From contig WELB01000101.1 of the NCBI GenBank assembly GCA_009602725.1, forward strand, positions 313,494 to 371,893: 58,400 nt of DNA, given 5' to 3'. Position numbers and translations under genes: made by a program. Positions 33,091 through 49,470 of this stretch are shown here, in pieces (position 1 is the first letter of the stretch; each line of letters begins with the position of its first letter). The notes under the pieces are model-generated. The model searched no databases. It was not told the origin of the DNA and worked only from the letters and a program-made list of their open reading frames with translations. Source of the DNA: Spirogloea muscicola. Its lineage: Eukaryota > Streptophyta > Zygnematophyceae > Spirogloeales > Spirogloeaceae.

Positions 33091-34347
33091 ATGGAGATGG
33101 CGCCCGCCGCCCACATCGGGGCCGCCCCTCAGGCGCCCGCTCCGCAGGTGCGCGCGCGCGCCCACGGCCTCCCGCTCGCGCCTCTTGGGCTGTCCCCGCT
33201 GCCAGCTGCGGCAGTCACTGGCCGCCTGCATTGCTCGCTTGCCCAGATGAGTCTCAGCGGTGAGCAGCAGCATATGTACTCGCCTTTCCGAGCTGCTAAT
33301 GACACTGAGGCAGACGTTTGCCCCCAATGTGGCAGCCCCTGACGCCGTCTGCATGTCTGTAACAGATGATGCCGACCCCCGCAGCCCAGACTACTGGCAT
33401 CATCCACCCCCAGGCGGCCGCCGCCCAGAACACTGGCGTTATCCACCCCCAAGCGCCCGCTACCCCAACCAACGCACCTACCCCGCTTGCACATGACCCC
33501 ATTGCACAGGGTACAATCCTGTGGCCTGTTCAATTAGCCCTTGTGTATCTGTGCCCTCCGTTGTTTGGCATAGATTAGTGAGGCAGTATGGGTCATTATG
33601 CTGTAATTGACCTTGAGTTGAGCCAAGCTTAGTTGGAACCTCAAGCAATGCACTTCACTTACTGGACTTTGTCTGCTGCTGCACATAACCCGAGGCTGAT
33701 TGCTGCTCGCCTGCACATGCGCAGCACCCCTCGCTCGATCCCCAGAGGAGATGAAGAAGCTGGAGAACAAGGCCATCAAGTACCAGCAGAAGGAGTCCAT
33801 GCGGGTGAACAATCATGTGAGCAAGGAATATGCCTCCGCCAACAGCAAGGAGCAGAAGGAGGTGCAGGCGGCCAAGCACAGGGAGATCGCAGTCAATAAG
33901 AAGGCCGATAAGGTTTGATTACAAGCTCAGCTTGACCCAACCTTCTGCAAGTGGCTGATTACCCGTCGAGCGGTGATTTCTTTTTCTATCGTTTTGTGTT
34001 CGTAAAGTAAATGGACTCAACTGCGTAAGCCAACCCATATCGTGCTGTGCATATGGTTGCAGCTCATGGCTAAGGCGGAGAAGAAGATTGCTGACATTAT
34101 GACAAAGACAAAGGAGAAGACGGACAAAATAAAGGCAACTGCCACCACGAAAGCCAATCAGATGAAGCAGCAGGCTCATGAGCGAGCGGTGGAGGAGGAG
34201 AAGCTGGCGCATCAAAATGCCGCGAACATGAAGAGGGCCATCCAGCAGAAGCAGACGGGCCTAACCCAGGAGGTGCATGCAAATGCGCAGGCGGTGCTGC
34301 AAGCTGGCGCTACGCCCAGGCACGTCGTCAAGAAGAGCTGGTTCTAA
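33091..34347 (+). CDS. Ala/Gln-rich coiled-coil protein, unknown function
   Basis: Four exons: 33091-33147, 33366-33510, 33725-33912, 34063-34347, giving 224 aa with consistent phases. I do not recognise the family. The N-terminal third is Ala/Pro-rich with an internal near-repeat (AAQTTGIIHPQAA, AAQNTGVIHPQAP). From about residue 70 it is a continuous charged helix: EEMKKLENKAIKYQQKES, KEQKEVQAAKHREIAVNKKA, KAEKKIADIMTKTKEKTDK, then QMKQQAHERAVEEEKLA. It ends RHVVKKSWF. No signal peptide or membrane segment is visible. The start is the first ATG after a (GCC)n-rich leader (GCGGCCATGG), in phase with all later exons. It resembles small cytosolic scaffold or stress-type helical proteins, but that is only composition. 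Confidence 0.82.
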
Positions 34348-35187
34348 TTCTGCAACTCCTCTCTTACTTCTCTAGATGCCATTGCAAACGGGTCAATACT
34401 GCCAAGTCAGATGGCTTACCGTGAGAGAGGGCAGTTGTACAACTACGTTGCAATCTTGGAAGTTTCTCTAGGATCCTCACCACTCATACATTTCCCTAGC
34501 TGGGCCAATCCATAAATGCCGAAGACATTGCACGTGATCACGCTCTTGTAGCCACTGTGAACAATGTTACTCGTTATTTTTGCAGTCGTGTAAAGCTTGA
34601 CTTGAGACTGTTAATATTAACTTGGGTCTGAGGACATTGGTTGTGCAATTCGATTCATGATACATGACTAGTTGGAAGTAGCTTACGACGAACACACTCC
34701 ACTTCCCTCTCTTTGCAGTCACTCTTGCTGCAGCTACTGGCAAGCACCATGAACTTGTACAAACATGGACAGCACATGTTGGAGATAAATACAACATTTA
34801 GAGCGTGAATGACACTATAAATAGGCCAGGAGCTCATGTATGCAAGTACTTGACTCATAAGTGCCTGGACAGTATCCACCTAAAAGTGTCAATTGGAATA
34901 GTACATTGATCAAGAGTAGGCGAACATACACACGAGCATCCTGAGTAGTTCAATCAACCAATGAACTATTCAATGGTTCTGTACTTTTACATCATAACTC
35001 CGTGACATAACTCTGAACCATTTCAGAATAGTATGCACATTTGCATGCTATGAGGCTAACAGGTGAGAAAAAATGTGAATAATGAGACTTAAGTGTGTGC
35101 AAAGTCCTGTTCATGTATGAGCATTTATAACACAGCTGTACAAGCAGAATACATCAACCGCTTCTCACTACCGCAATCAATTTTAGT
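34348..35187. other. Convergent intergenic region, AT-richer
   Basis: 840 bp between two convergent stop codons. It is more AT-rich than the surroundings. I see no gene or repeat. Confidence 0.6.
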
Positions 35188-37760
35188 CTACAATTTCAGC
35201 CACACACCTGTGGAACTCCGCTCTTCGTCTGTTTCCCCCTCCAGTCCAAGAGGCACAGCTTGGTTGACTGAGCTGACAGCCACAGCATTACTATCCAGGT
35301 AACTGCAATCACCTACCACTTCCATCCTGTAAGAGCTGTCCAACTCCTGCGCATCGACATTAACATCTTCCACCTCCGCCCTTTCCTCTGCAACCACTTC
35401 GAGATCAAGAAGCTTGGGGAGATCATGGTCCCCTTGGGCTGCAGCAGCTTCCTTCGCTTTGTCAACTGTGACAGCAGTGAGATGTGGTGATTTGCAGAGC
35501 GCATGCTTCAGTTCCACAGACACCTCTCCTCCACTCCTCGTGCCATTGGCCTCTTTGGCGAGCGCGTAGCAGCAGCAATTCTCCAGCCTTAGCTCGGCGA
35601 GCATGCGACGTCGCTCCTCCAGCTGGAGCTGTGCTCGGAGTCCGCTCAGCTCTTCCTCGACCTCCTGAAGACACTGGGACAAGCGAAGGAGCCGGAGCTC
35701 CATGGCCCTGGCCGCCGCCTGCTCCTCTGTCGCGTGCCTCTTGGCCGTCTCCTCCGCCAAGCTCTGCGCATTCTGGGCAGACTGCACAACCAATTACCGC
35801 ACAGACATTAGCCCATGACCTTATTTCAGACAGATGACAATTTTTGGAGAAGTTGTGGTTGTACACCTGCTTAATGTGTCTTTCAGACGAGATGATTGAT
35901 GGCAGCCAAGCCAAGGCAGATGGCAGAGTCGAAGCCAATCTGCGCCTGAACAATACATGTCTAGGTGCCAAGGCTGCCTGCTCACTTTCTCCAATTCCAT
36001 AAGCTTCTGTGAAGCAAGGTCGGCCTCGCTGCGGGCCTCCTTGGCAGCGGCCTCGGCCTCCTTGAGCATGGCCATGTACAGGCTCGCTGTCACGCCCATC
36101 TCGCGAATCTTGAACTCCAGGTCCCCAATCCTCTCGTCCTTGCGCGCAGCAACGCAATCCGCCTCCAGAATGCGTGCCTTGGCAGCCTCAGCCTCCAGCG
36201 CTGCCTGCTCCAGCGACATCTTGTAGGCGTTCACCATCGACTCCACGGTCTCGTTCAGTGACTGCACTCGCCGCTTGTGTGCCCCAATTTCCTCCTGCGC
36301 CTTCAGCAGGCTCTGCCGCAGCTCGTCCTTCACTTTCAGCGCCGCAGCCAAGTCCGCCTGCGGCCCATGAAGAGCAGCGCAACTTCGGTCAGCCTCGCTT
36401 ACTTATGGGCATTGGCAGCTGTGCTCAGCACGTCGATGGTGTGGCCCGTCGCCGCCCAACTGACCTCCGCGAGGCTCGCCCGCTGGGCCAGCGCCTCTTT
36501 CTCTACATCGGCGCTGCAGATGGCCTTCTGCACTTGGCAAAGCATTCTTGCAGCATTATCCGCAGCGGTGGCTGCCTGCTGCGCAGCCTCCCGCAGCCGC
36601 TCCTCGCTTTGGCGAGCGCACCACTTTGCCTGTGTGAACAGGCTTTCAGCAGCAGCCTGAGGCAAGAGCTTGCAGCCAGACCCAATATTAAAGAAAACAG
36701 ATTAAGGAGCAGCAGAGCATGTCATCCGCCTAAGGACTTATTTAAAGTGACGAGGATTAAGGGCGAGCCTCCATCGGCCTTCATCAACAATTTGCGGGGC
36801 TGGGACAGCCTTATCACCTGCAGTGCCTCGGCACGCTGCTCCGCCAGGCCCTCGTGCAGGAAGCCGGCAACCTCCTTGGCCACGGCCCTGACGACCTGAC
36901 TCGACGGCGGCGGCTCCATGTCCTGTACCCTCTCAGGAGCAGGCTGAAGATGCGAGGCAGAGGGCGCCACAGTCGCACCGGCAGCTGCAGCGGCAACCTC
37001 GGGCTCGCTGGATGCTGGCGCTGCCAAGTGCTGGGAAAGGTTGACGAGCGCTTGCCCGAGGTGGCCGCCGGGCCCCTGCCACGTGGCCAGCGCCGGGCCG
37101 GCTGCGGCGGCCCGCGAGAGGCTCCGCACGGCTTCCGACAGGCGCTCCGCCACTGATGCAGGCTGGCCAGGCGGGGCGCCGACGCTGCCCGAAGCGGCAA
37201 AGGCTACCGTCTCTTCGAGGGCCAGCGCTGGCGCTGAAGTGGGGCAGATGGCGCCAGACTCTTGACATGGCCCAGGCATGACGCTGAGCGACGGTATATC
37301 ATCCGGCAGGACTGCAACGGCGTCTCGGCGGGAGACCGAGAGCGGCAGGAGCTCGGCAGCCGCGCCAGCCGTGGCGCAGGTCCTGGCAGGCGGAGAACCT
37401 TGGACCCGACGAAAGAGCGCGAGCTCAACAGGCGGCGGCTCGCACTGGTCGTCCTGGCGGGCCTCCACGAAGCGAAGGGCCTTCCCGATGCCTGCTCGCC
37501 AAAAAGCAGCAGGCCCAGCTTAAGCTCCAAAGCCTGCCGAGGTGACGGCAGTGAGCGGCGGCAGCCATGACACGAGGCTCTCACCTCGGCAGGCCGCGTC
37601 GTACTGCCGGGCTCTCAGCTCCTCGGCGCTCCAGTCGTAGCGCGTCCCACTCGCACCGCCATCTCGGACGAGCTCCCACAAGGCGCCCGACGAGTCGACC
37701 AGGTACGCGCCGCGGAGCTCCGGAGGCGCCGGCGGCGCCGCCTCACCCCGGGGCGTCAGG
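35188..37760 (-). CDS. Large coiled-coil protein, unknown function, 5' end incomplete
   Basis: Five 3' exons resolve: 37585-37760, 36818-37491, 36465-36656, 35986-36357, 35188-35781, encoding about 668 residues; earlier exons run toward the N gap. From the N-terminal side: LRGAYLVDSSGALWELVRDG and RYDWSAEELRARQYDAACR (globular, Trp-containing), then a Pro/Ala-rich part with VAERLSEAVRSLSRAAAA, then about 300 residues of heptad-type helix (AAESLFTQAKWCARQ, LKVKDELRQSLLKAQEEI, RRVQSLNETVESMVNAYK, ERIGDLEFKIREM, LQEVEEELSGLRAQL). The end is acidic (LEVVAEERAEVEDVNVD). I recognise no known family. An upstream open segment (LPLRQLMRLRQKLDVIGRET, about 37860-37930) may be the preceding exon, but I could not find an in-phase donor. 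Confidence 0.72.
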
Positions 37761-38321
37761 CTGCTTCTGTCCGCGCCGTCGGTGGCAGCGGCGTCGCCTG
37801 CGCCCGCATGGCCCCAGCGTCTCCATGGCGAGCTGAGACACGGAGACTGGACTGCGTCTCTCTGCCGATGACATCAAGCTTCTGCCGCAGTCGCATGAGC
37901 TGCCGCAGCGGCAGCGCCGCGAGATACGGTGTGCAATGCGGACCTTGAGGGCCACCGTCGGCCTCGGCTTCGTCGTCGTCGGAAGGGTCCCCCCTGCCAG
38001 GCGGGCACGAGCTTGCCTCGCACGGCTCGCATGGCGGAAGAAGCGCGGCGAGGCTGCCTCCGGAGGAGACGGCACCCATTGCCGCCGCCGGCGCGGCCGC
38101 CGCGGCGGAGGTGCGGAGCGGCTCGACGGCGGGAATGGCCCGCGGCGCAGGCGAGCCGGCCGCCGTAGTCATCCCGGGCACAGGCGCCGCGGCACCGAGG
38201 CCCGACGCTGTCGGCAGCGATGGCAGCAACGGGGGCGGCGCCAGAAGCGGAGCTGACGCTGGCAATGGCCCTGGCGACGGCGGCGCCGGGGCTGGCGGAG
38301 GGCCGGCAGCGGCTGCGGCGG
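37761..38321 (-). other. Probable 5' exons of the coiled-coil gene, unresolved
   Basis: The minus strand is open through here (Pro/Ala-rich, then acidic DPSDDDEAEADGG and LPLRQLMRLRQKLD). It could be coding sequence of the coiled-coil gene. The splice joins and start codon are not determinable because the gap begins at 38322. Confidence 0.45.
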
Positions 38322-38775
38322 NNNNNNNNNNNNNNNNNNNNNNNNNNNNNNNNNNNNNNNNNNNNNNNNNNNNNNNNNNNNNNNNNNNNNNNNNNNNNNN
38401 NNNNNNNNNNNNNNNNNNNNNNNNNNNNNNNNNNNNNNNNNNNNNNNNNNNNNNNNNNNNNNNNNNNNNNNNNNNNNNNNNNNNNNNNNNNNNNNNNNNN
38501 NNNNNNNNNNNNNNNNNNNNNNNNNNNNNNNNNNNNNNNNNNNNNNNNNNNNNNNNNNNNNNNNNNNNNNNNNNNNNNNNNNNNNNNNNNNNNNNNNNNN
38601 NNNNNNNNNNNNNNNNNNNNNNNNNNNNNNNNNNNNNNNNNNNNNNNNNNNNNNNNNNNNNNNNNNNNNNNNNNNNNNNNNNNNNNNNNNNNNNNNNNNN
38701 NNNNNNNNNNNNNNNNNNNNNNNNNNNNNNNNNNNNNNNNNNNNNNNNNNNNNNNNNNNNNNNNNNNNNNNNNNN
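38322..38775. other. Assembly gap (N)
   Basis: 454 unresolved bases. They hide the start of CCT3 and of the coiled-coil gene, which diverge from this point. Confidence 0.98.
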
Positions 38776-43102
<4,327 letters not shown>

Positions 43103-43923
43103 TGCTGGGATTAAGGTTGACTTTAGTTGCACATTAGAGGGATGGCCACCAAGCTTGCACTATGGATGAAGGTTGCTTTAGAATGTACTTGTTAGTGTCC
43201 TTCCCTTAGTGACTCTTCCCTGAGGCCTGATTCTTTACTCCTGTTATACGTGTAAACATGTGATAATGCCGCTGCATTGTTCCTTAAACAATCACACCGA
43301 TTAACCCTCTGCGCAATCTAGACTGTGATGTAAATTGTATAAGTGAATGGAAAGTGTGGACATTAACAAAGGGCTCTTACTGTTTGCCTATTTGGGGCTG
43401 GGCTGGAATGCCACTATGGGGCCACCTCTCAGATACATCGGCTTTGCATAGTTAAGCACTCCGTGTAGGTTATTTCATCAACACCAGCAGTTCTAAGGTG
43501 GAGGCAATTGGCAGGGAGGCCACACTGCAAGCGCGCCTCACGCATTATATAGTCTAAAGCGCTCCCCATATTGATGTCAGTGCCTCCCAGCATGTGAGGC
43601 AGTCTATGCTGTGACACTCGGTTGTAAATGCAGCCCTGCTTGCAGATTCATTAGTTGGAGCATTCAAGTGTGGCATGGCAGCTTAACGTGCAACCTGCAG
43701 CTCAGGCACGATGTTGAGGGCATCACACAAGCCTGGGACTTTCAGACATGTAAGTGAACAATGAAGGACGTGCATCCCTCTTCAGGTCATCAAAGATCAG
43801 AAACGACTTCCAAGCAGCCCATGACAGGCAAGATATAAGAATGCGGCACACAAAAATCCCCAAATGCCTGCCCCAAGGGAGGCAGGGAAGGGCGGGATGG
43901 ATAGGGAGCTGCATTGGCTGATT
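43103..43923. other. Convergent intergenic region, CCT3 / MGD
   Basis: About 820 bp between convergent stop codons; no exon or repeat recognised. A TGTAA at 43251 follows the CCT3 stop by about 150 bp and could be its polyadenylation signal. Confidence 0.55.
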
Positions 43924-46562
43924 CTACATGGAATAGGAGAGCTGACGTCTTTCCAGCGTCTCGCGGCGGCGCACCAGCCGGTCGAGGTCGTGGACAATCT
44001 TGAACACAGCATCAGGCCGAGCTAGCTTGAGGGCGTTGGCAGCCATGCGCTGAAGCTCAGCCTGCTTCGGGCCAAACCAGTCCGCGACAACCCTGGCGAT
44101 GTCCGTGGGTTTCTCCTTGTAGTACCCGGCCCCATTGCTCACGACAAAGGGAACATTGCCCACCTCCTACAGTTAGAAGGTTGAAGTGTTTAGGTGGATT
44201 AGATTAGATATGGAGTCAGAAGAAACAACAGACAGGCAATGCAGTCGCCATACGATGCACTAAGACATCAAGCATATTAGCCCTGAATTCAAATGGAGTT
44301 GCACTGCTCACAAAGGTTGCAAAAGACGGTAGTGGTTGCTGACAAGCAAGCCTACTGAATTTGGCTGCTGGCAGCTTCTACCTGGCCGGCAATGTAGTCG
44401 TTGATCACCATGGGCAGGCCTCTGATCATGGACTCTGCAATTGTGCCCGGTCCCGCCTGCAAATTTCCGCAGAAACAGGGGTTTGAGTCTGTTCTAGAAT
44501 CACTTGAACATTTCCAGAAGACAGCTGGAAATCCAGAAACTAGAAGTCACCCTTGCAGCATCTTACGGGTGGGCAACATTTACTGCCACAATTTACCAAT
44601 GTCTTAATGATCATAGAGGAGCTCGAGCACAAGTAAAGGGCACAACCCTTGCAGCACATACCTTTGTAATCACGCAGTCACATGCTGCCATCCACTCCGA
44701 CATGTTGGTGACAAAGCCCTTGATCTGAGACACAGCCACGCGCGGCGGCGATACAACAATGTCATTGACCTCTTTGCTTGGAGACGCAGTAATCATAAGC
44801 TCCTGGGGAAGATATCTTGCTTGCTTGTGTTCTGCTTACCTGCTTACCAGGAGCAAGTAATGAAACACAAGGACCCTCGCCTAGCAACACAAGTGGCAAA
44901 TCCTTGATTTCAGACTAAGCCGCTGAAGCAGCCTGTCCGCAGGCGTGCAACGGCCACTCACGATGGTAGGCATTGGCCATTTGACAGCCAGCAGCCGAGC
45001 CTCAAGCTTCTTGTTGCGGCCACAGATGACGACCAGCTGGCCAATGGGCTGCCCACTCGTCCGGTCCTTGAGAACCTTGGCGAGCGCCAGCGCTGTGGCC
45101 TCCACGGGGCCCATGCCCTCGCCGCCGCCCATCAGGATGACCGCAGGAAGCTCAAGCTCCATACCCAGCTCCCGCCGCAGCTCATCCTGCAAGGCCATCA
45201 TCGGAACTACCCGGCATGTCCAGGCCATTTTGGGCAGACCAAACAGGAACAACTCGTTGCTAGCTACCTTCTTGGGTACACCTGGTTGTGATGTCAGTCT
45301 ATCAAGCCATTAATATGTCAGGCTGCCAACAATAAGCCTCACCTTGGGAGCTACGGGCTTGCAGAAGGAGGGGCGAATAGGGAGGCCGTGGACTTTGATC
45401 TGGGCGGGTTTCAGGCCAGCTTTGAGCGCCCTTTGCGCCACCTCCGGCGTCGGGCAGAAGCACGTTGTTGCGAGCTTGTGGAACCTGGCGGCACCGGCAT
45501 GGCGAAGCAGATGAGCAGCAGCAGCTCAGAGAGTAGACCACAGGCTCTCTAAGAGAGTTACCCACTGCTTGCAGCTTCTCTCGCACACTACTACTGGGGA
45601 TAACAACCTCAAACTGTGTATGCAATGCCTGTAGCAGCGCCACCGCTCTTGGCAGGGCAGGCTTTGCTCACCAGGTGGGGTGGCAGGTGGAGAGGTCAGT
45701 GATGACTGTGGTGAAGGGGATCTTATGCAGGAGGCCACGCGACCGGAGCACGCGCAGCGGAATGTGCTGCATGAGCGGGTGCACGCTCACGATGATGTCC
45801 GGTGCATACTTGTTGAGGCCCTTCGCGACCTCGCGGGCGACAAAGGCGGACGTGACGGCCATGTGGGGCTGGTGCACGAAACGTGGCTTGGAGGCGTGAA
45901 ATGCCACCTTCCACAGCGCCTCGTGCTTGACCAGAAAGCTATAGCTGTCTGGCATCTGGTTGAACGGCCACGGGGTATGCTCCTTCCACAGATCAATGAT
46001 CGCCACCTGGTACAACCAACAGAGCAAGCAACAGGCCATAATTGCAGTCAATCGGCAAGCAACCCCTATCTTTGCAACCTCCGCAACCATCATGGAAGAA
46101 GTACATGGCTTGTTGGCTTGAGAGCGGCGAGGGAGTGCGGCAGCGTCACCAGCGGCAACAGCTGACCTTGTACTCGGAGCCAAATTCCTCCTGGATGGCA
46201 GTGCGGATGGCATCAGCGCTGGCGCGGTGGCCGCCGCCCGTGTCGCTCATCAGGATGAGCACACGCTTCTCACCCCGACCAGCAGGCAGTCGTGGGTCGC
46301 CGCCACCGGCCTTGAGCTGCAGCTGCTCCATGCCCTTGACATCGCCGCTGCTCGGCGCACTGTGCGCCGCTGGCGAGGCACCTAGCGGCACGATGCGGTT
46401 GTGGCGCCGCAGCATGTTGTTAATCTCCGCGCGGATGGACCGGCGGGCACCGTTGCCCGATCCAGCCTTCATCTGGAGAGCAGCAACGCCGTAGCCTCGG
46501 GGCGCCTCGTCGGCGCCCAGCAGCGCCGCGAGTGGCGGCAGTATCGTGCCAGGCGCCAGTAC
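43924..46562 (-). CDS. MGD: Monogalactosyldiacylglycerol synthase (MGD), first exon unresolved
   Basis: Seven exons: 46167-46562, 45672-46006, 45343-45484, 44962-45186, 44662-44724, 44382-44456, 43924-44166, encoding 492 aa of a protein usually 500-550 aa. Landmarks: N-terminal glycolipid-binding loop [66 protein letters not shown], the [20 protein letters not shown] nucleotide loop, [20 protein letters not shown], and [20 protein letters not shown]. It transfers galactose from UDP-galactose to diacylglycerol (EC 2.4.1.46) at the chloroplast envelope, making the main thylakoid lipid. The transit-peptide exon is missing: either it lies near the poly(A) at 47108, or the frame simply continues upstream to an ATG at 46769, which has a poor transit-peptide composition. 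Confidence 0.93.
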
Positions 46563-47107
46563 CTGCGCCACAAGGCCCACATCAGAACTCGGCAAGCTTG
46601 TCTGAGCGAATGGAGGACTGCTGATATGCCACACTGGAAGACCAAAACCGCGCCTGCAAGCTCCGCATGCTCCTCTTTCTGTCTCCATCTCTCCTCCGCT
46701 TCCACGAGCCCAACCCAGCCTGTCCCACTGCCTTCTCTCAGTCAGCACAGCGATCACTTGAGTCGCCATGAACGTGGGAAGCTGTGGGCGCTCATGCACC
46801 ACCCATGCGAGCTGGCTCCCACTCACTCACCACCCTCCCTAGGCCGGGGAGGGTGCCCGAGGGGGGGGATCAAGGCGCCATCACTGCCGCGCTTGGTGGC
46901 TGGCAGCTAGCAAGCCGTGAGGGCTCAAGGAAGCCACGGATCCCCCATCCCAGGCGGGAGCGCCAGAACTGGGCAGCAGCGGTGAGAGTGCTGGATGGGA
47001 GCCCCGCAGGCGGACCAGGAGCTCACCGCCTGACCAGGCGCGGCGAGCCGCTGCCGCGGCGGCGGCGAGCCGTCGGCGGCGCCGGCGAGGCTCGCGGGAG
47101 CGCGGCC

Positions 47108-47221
<114 letters not shown>

Positions 47222-47739
47222 CACCGCTACGGCGGCATGCGAGCTCCCTGGCCCGCAGAAGCCCGGCAGCAGGCGGCCGCCGCGGCGGCAGGCGCGCTCT
47301 ACGGCGGCGGCGGCGGCGAGCTCGGCCGCGCTGGCTGGCGTGGTGGGACCCCGGGGGGGGTGTCCGAGTCAGGGGTGGCCGAAGCCACTCCCCTCGCCGT
47401 GTGCGCTGCGGGGGCTTCAGCGGAAATCAGATGCGTGGTCGAATGCGACGGCCCCCAAACAAGCAGCACCGCCACGCCACCGCCCGGCTCGAACCCCCCC
47501 GCGCCCCTTATCCCCCGGCTCGCGCCGCCCGAGTCCGGCTAACCCGGGTCCGGCTAACCCTCGTCCCCGTGCCGTGGTTATCCGGCAGATCTGCTGGGGG
47601 CCCGGGCATTGGGCGCGGGCCTGCAGGAGCCCAACTGTCAGCCCCGCCCCGAGCGCTCACCCTGTCCCCCCCCGCCTCGTCGTCCCTCCTTGGCTCCTCC
47701 AGCTCCAGCGGTCCATGGCCCACGCCTTGCATCTGCGCG

Positions 47740-48055
47740 CTGGCCGGGCTCTCCGCTGCAGCCTCTGGCTCCATCCGGCTCCTCCAGACTTTGTCCATTC
47801 CTTTTGGGCTGGCCTCTCCCAGCCACCAGTCAATCTGGCCGCGCTTGCGTTTCTGGCTTTCGTCAGGGGGATTTGTTCTTCGGCAAGCTAGTCTGTCAGA
47901 TTTGAGGCTCCTCACTCGTAGCTACTGAGTGGTCCATCCTACACCCGTTCTGACATAGCGCTTTCTAGGCTTCTCCGTCATTTGGCCCCTTCAAACCTTC
48001 GACTCTTGTCGGGCTGGCTTTGCCCCGTCGGGAGAGCCACTTTCTTTCATTGGCT
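47740..48055 (+). repeat. Dispersed repeat (family R, copy c)
   Basis: Plus-strand copy. Blocks in order: CACGCCTTGCATCTGCGCGC just before it (about 47720), CATTCCTTTTGGGCTGGCCT, CAGTCAATCTGGCCGCGCTT, GTCAGATTTGAGGCTCCTCA, CTACTGAGTGGTCCATCCTA, CTCCGTCATTTGGCCCCTTC and GGGAGAGCCACTTTC. It shares most blocks with copies a and b. No coding region is recognised. Confidence 0.8.
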
Positions 48056-49470
48056 GCCTTCAACGCCGCTAGCTCGCTAGCTCAGCTCTTTCGCATGCTG
48101 CGCCTGTCCACCCACTCCAGCGCTCCATGGCCCACTGCTCCTCCAAGAAGGCCCTGTGCTACCTACATGCTTTGAGCAGCCACTTGCATATGAGTTGGTC
48201 AATCAGAGCAGTGGGCCAAACCCCCCAATGGAGGCTGTTGGCAGGTAATGACAGGTACTGCCTTGTGAGAGGTCCTCCCGAGCTGCTTCCTGTATCATTC
48301 CTTTGAGCTGGCCGCTCAGCCACGGCCCTCTTGGTGGAGCCTTTTACTTTTCCTAATTGCGATGGCTTCCAATAGGTCGCATGGTCTGGTGGAACATTGG
48401 CCCTCTGGGCCAAATCGTCTGGTATGTGGGGCAAGCCTCAAGCTCAAGAGAGAGCGCTGCCACAGGTTGCTGTCATGGGAAAGCGGCCAATCTTAGCCTT
48501 CAGATCACCAAGCCTCAGCAGCTGCATTAACATTGATGCAAGCAAGCAGGAAGTTCAATCTCAATTTTAGTGTACACTCAGCATGGTGTCCGATGCTTGA
48601 GCTAGGCTGAAAGTTTCTCACACCAGATAACAGCAGTTAGTGACTGAGAATAACTGGACCACTTGCACCGTCTGCAATGACTGACAGCCACCGAGGAAGG
48701 TTGAAAGAAACCGCGTCTCTCATTGCTCCTTGGGAATGCACACCTCCTAGAGAAGCTATACAACCTGGTCCTTTGTTTGAAAACCATGAAACCAGTTGCT
48801 GGGCCTGGTAAATGAAGAAGCTCCACAAGCGGTATCCTAGTCTAGCAGAGCCTCCGGCCTACTAGAGAGATGAGCATGTCCTGACATGCTAGGTGATGAC
48901 CAACAGCGTCACTTCACGAACCAGCAGTGAAAGGCTTGGGTGAAGTTTAGCAGCCGGTAGCATGGTAACTGCAATCACGCGTCGTACACACAAAACAGAC
49001 CAGCTGCATTGATGCTGCCTGATAAGGGTTGGCCATGTAACATCCAGCACTTGCCTTATGCTCGTGAGCATGCGCAATGGCGCGGCTCAAAGAATGGGTG
49101 GGTTGGGTGGTTGGGTAATCGAAGCGCCTGAATCTGGTGGTTATGCGTGTTGCCTTGGGTAGGGTCTGAAATTTGTAACTGCATCTAAATGCCAGTGTTG
49201 CACCTGCCTACTCATCTAGTCCTCAATGAATGCAATAGCTGGCAAAAGCCATGCTCAGTCATTCCCAGCTTAGTGGCACACGCCCGTAACCCCTGGCTCC
49301 TGTCACTGTTGCAACAATGCACAGTTTCTCAGAACAATCAGAGTGTCTGCTATAGGCTCCTTGGGAACACATCGCTGAGCAAGACGAGCAACATGATAAC
49401 CAGAGAAATATTGATCTGATTTCTAAGTACACTAGCACCACAAGAAGAGGTACATGGACCGAGAATGGTG

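Noticed and set aside
36174-36899. Open frame of 240 codons on the plus strand
   Set aside because: Antisense shadow of the coiled-coil gene, whose exons there have consistent phase and heptad composition.
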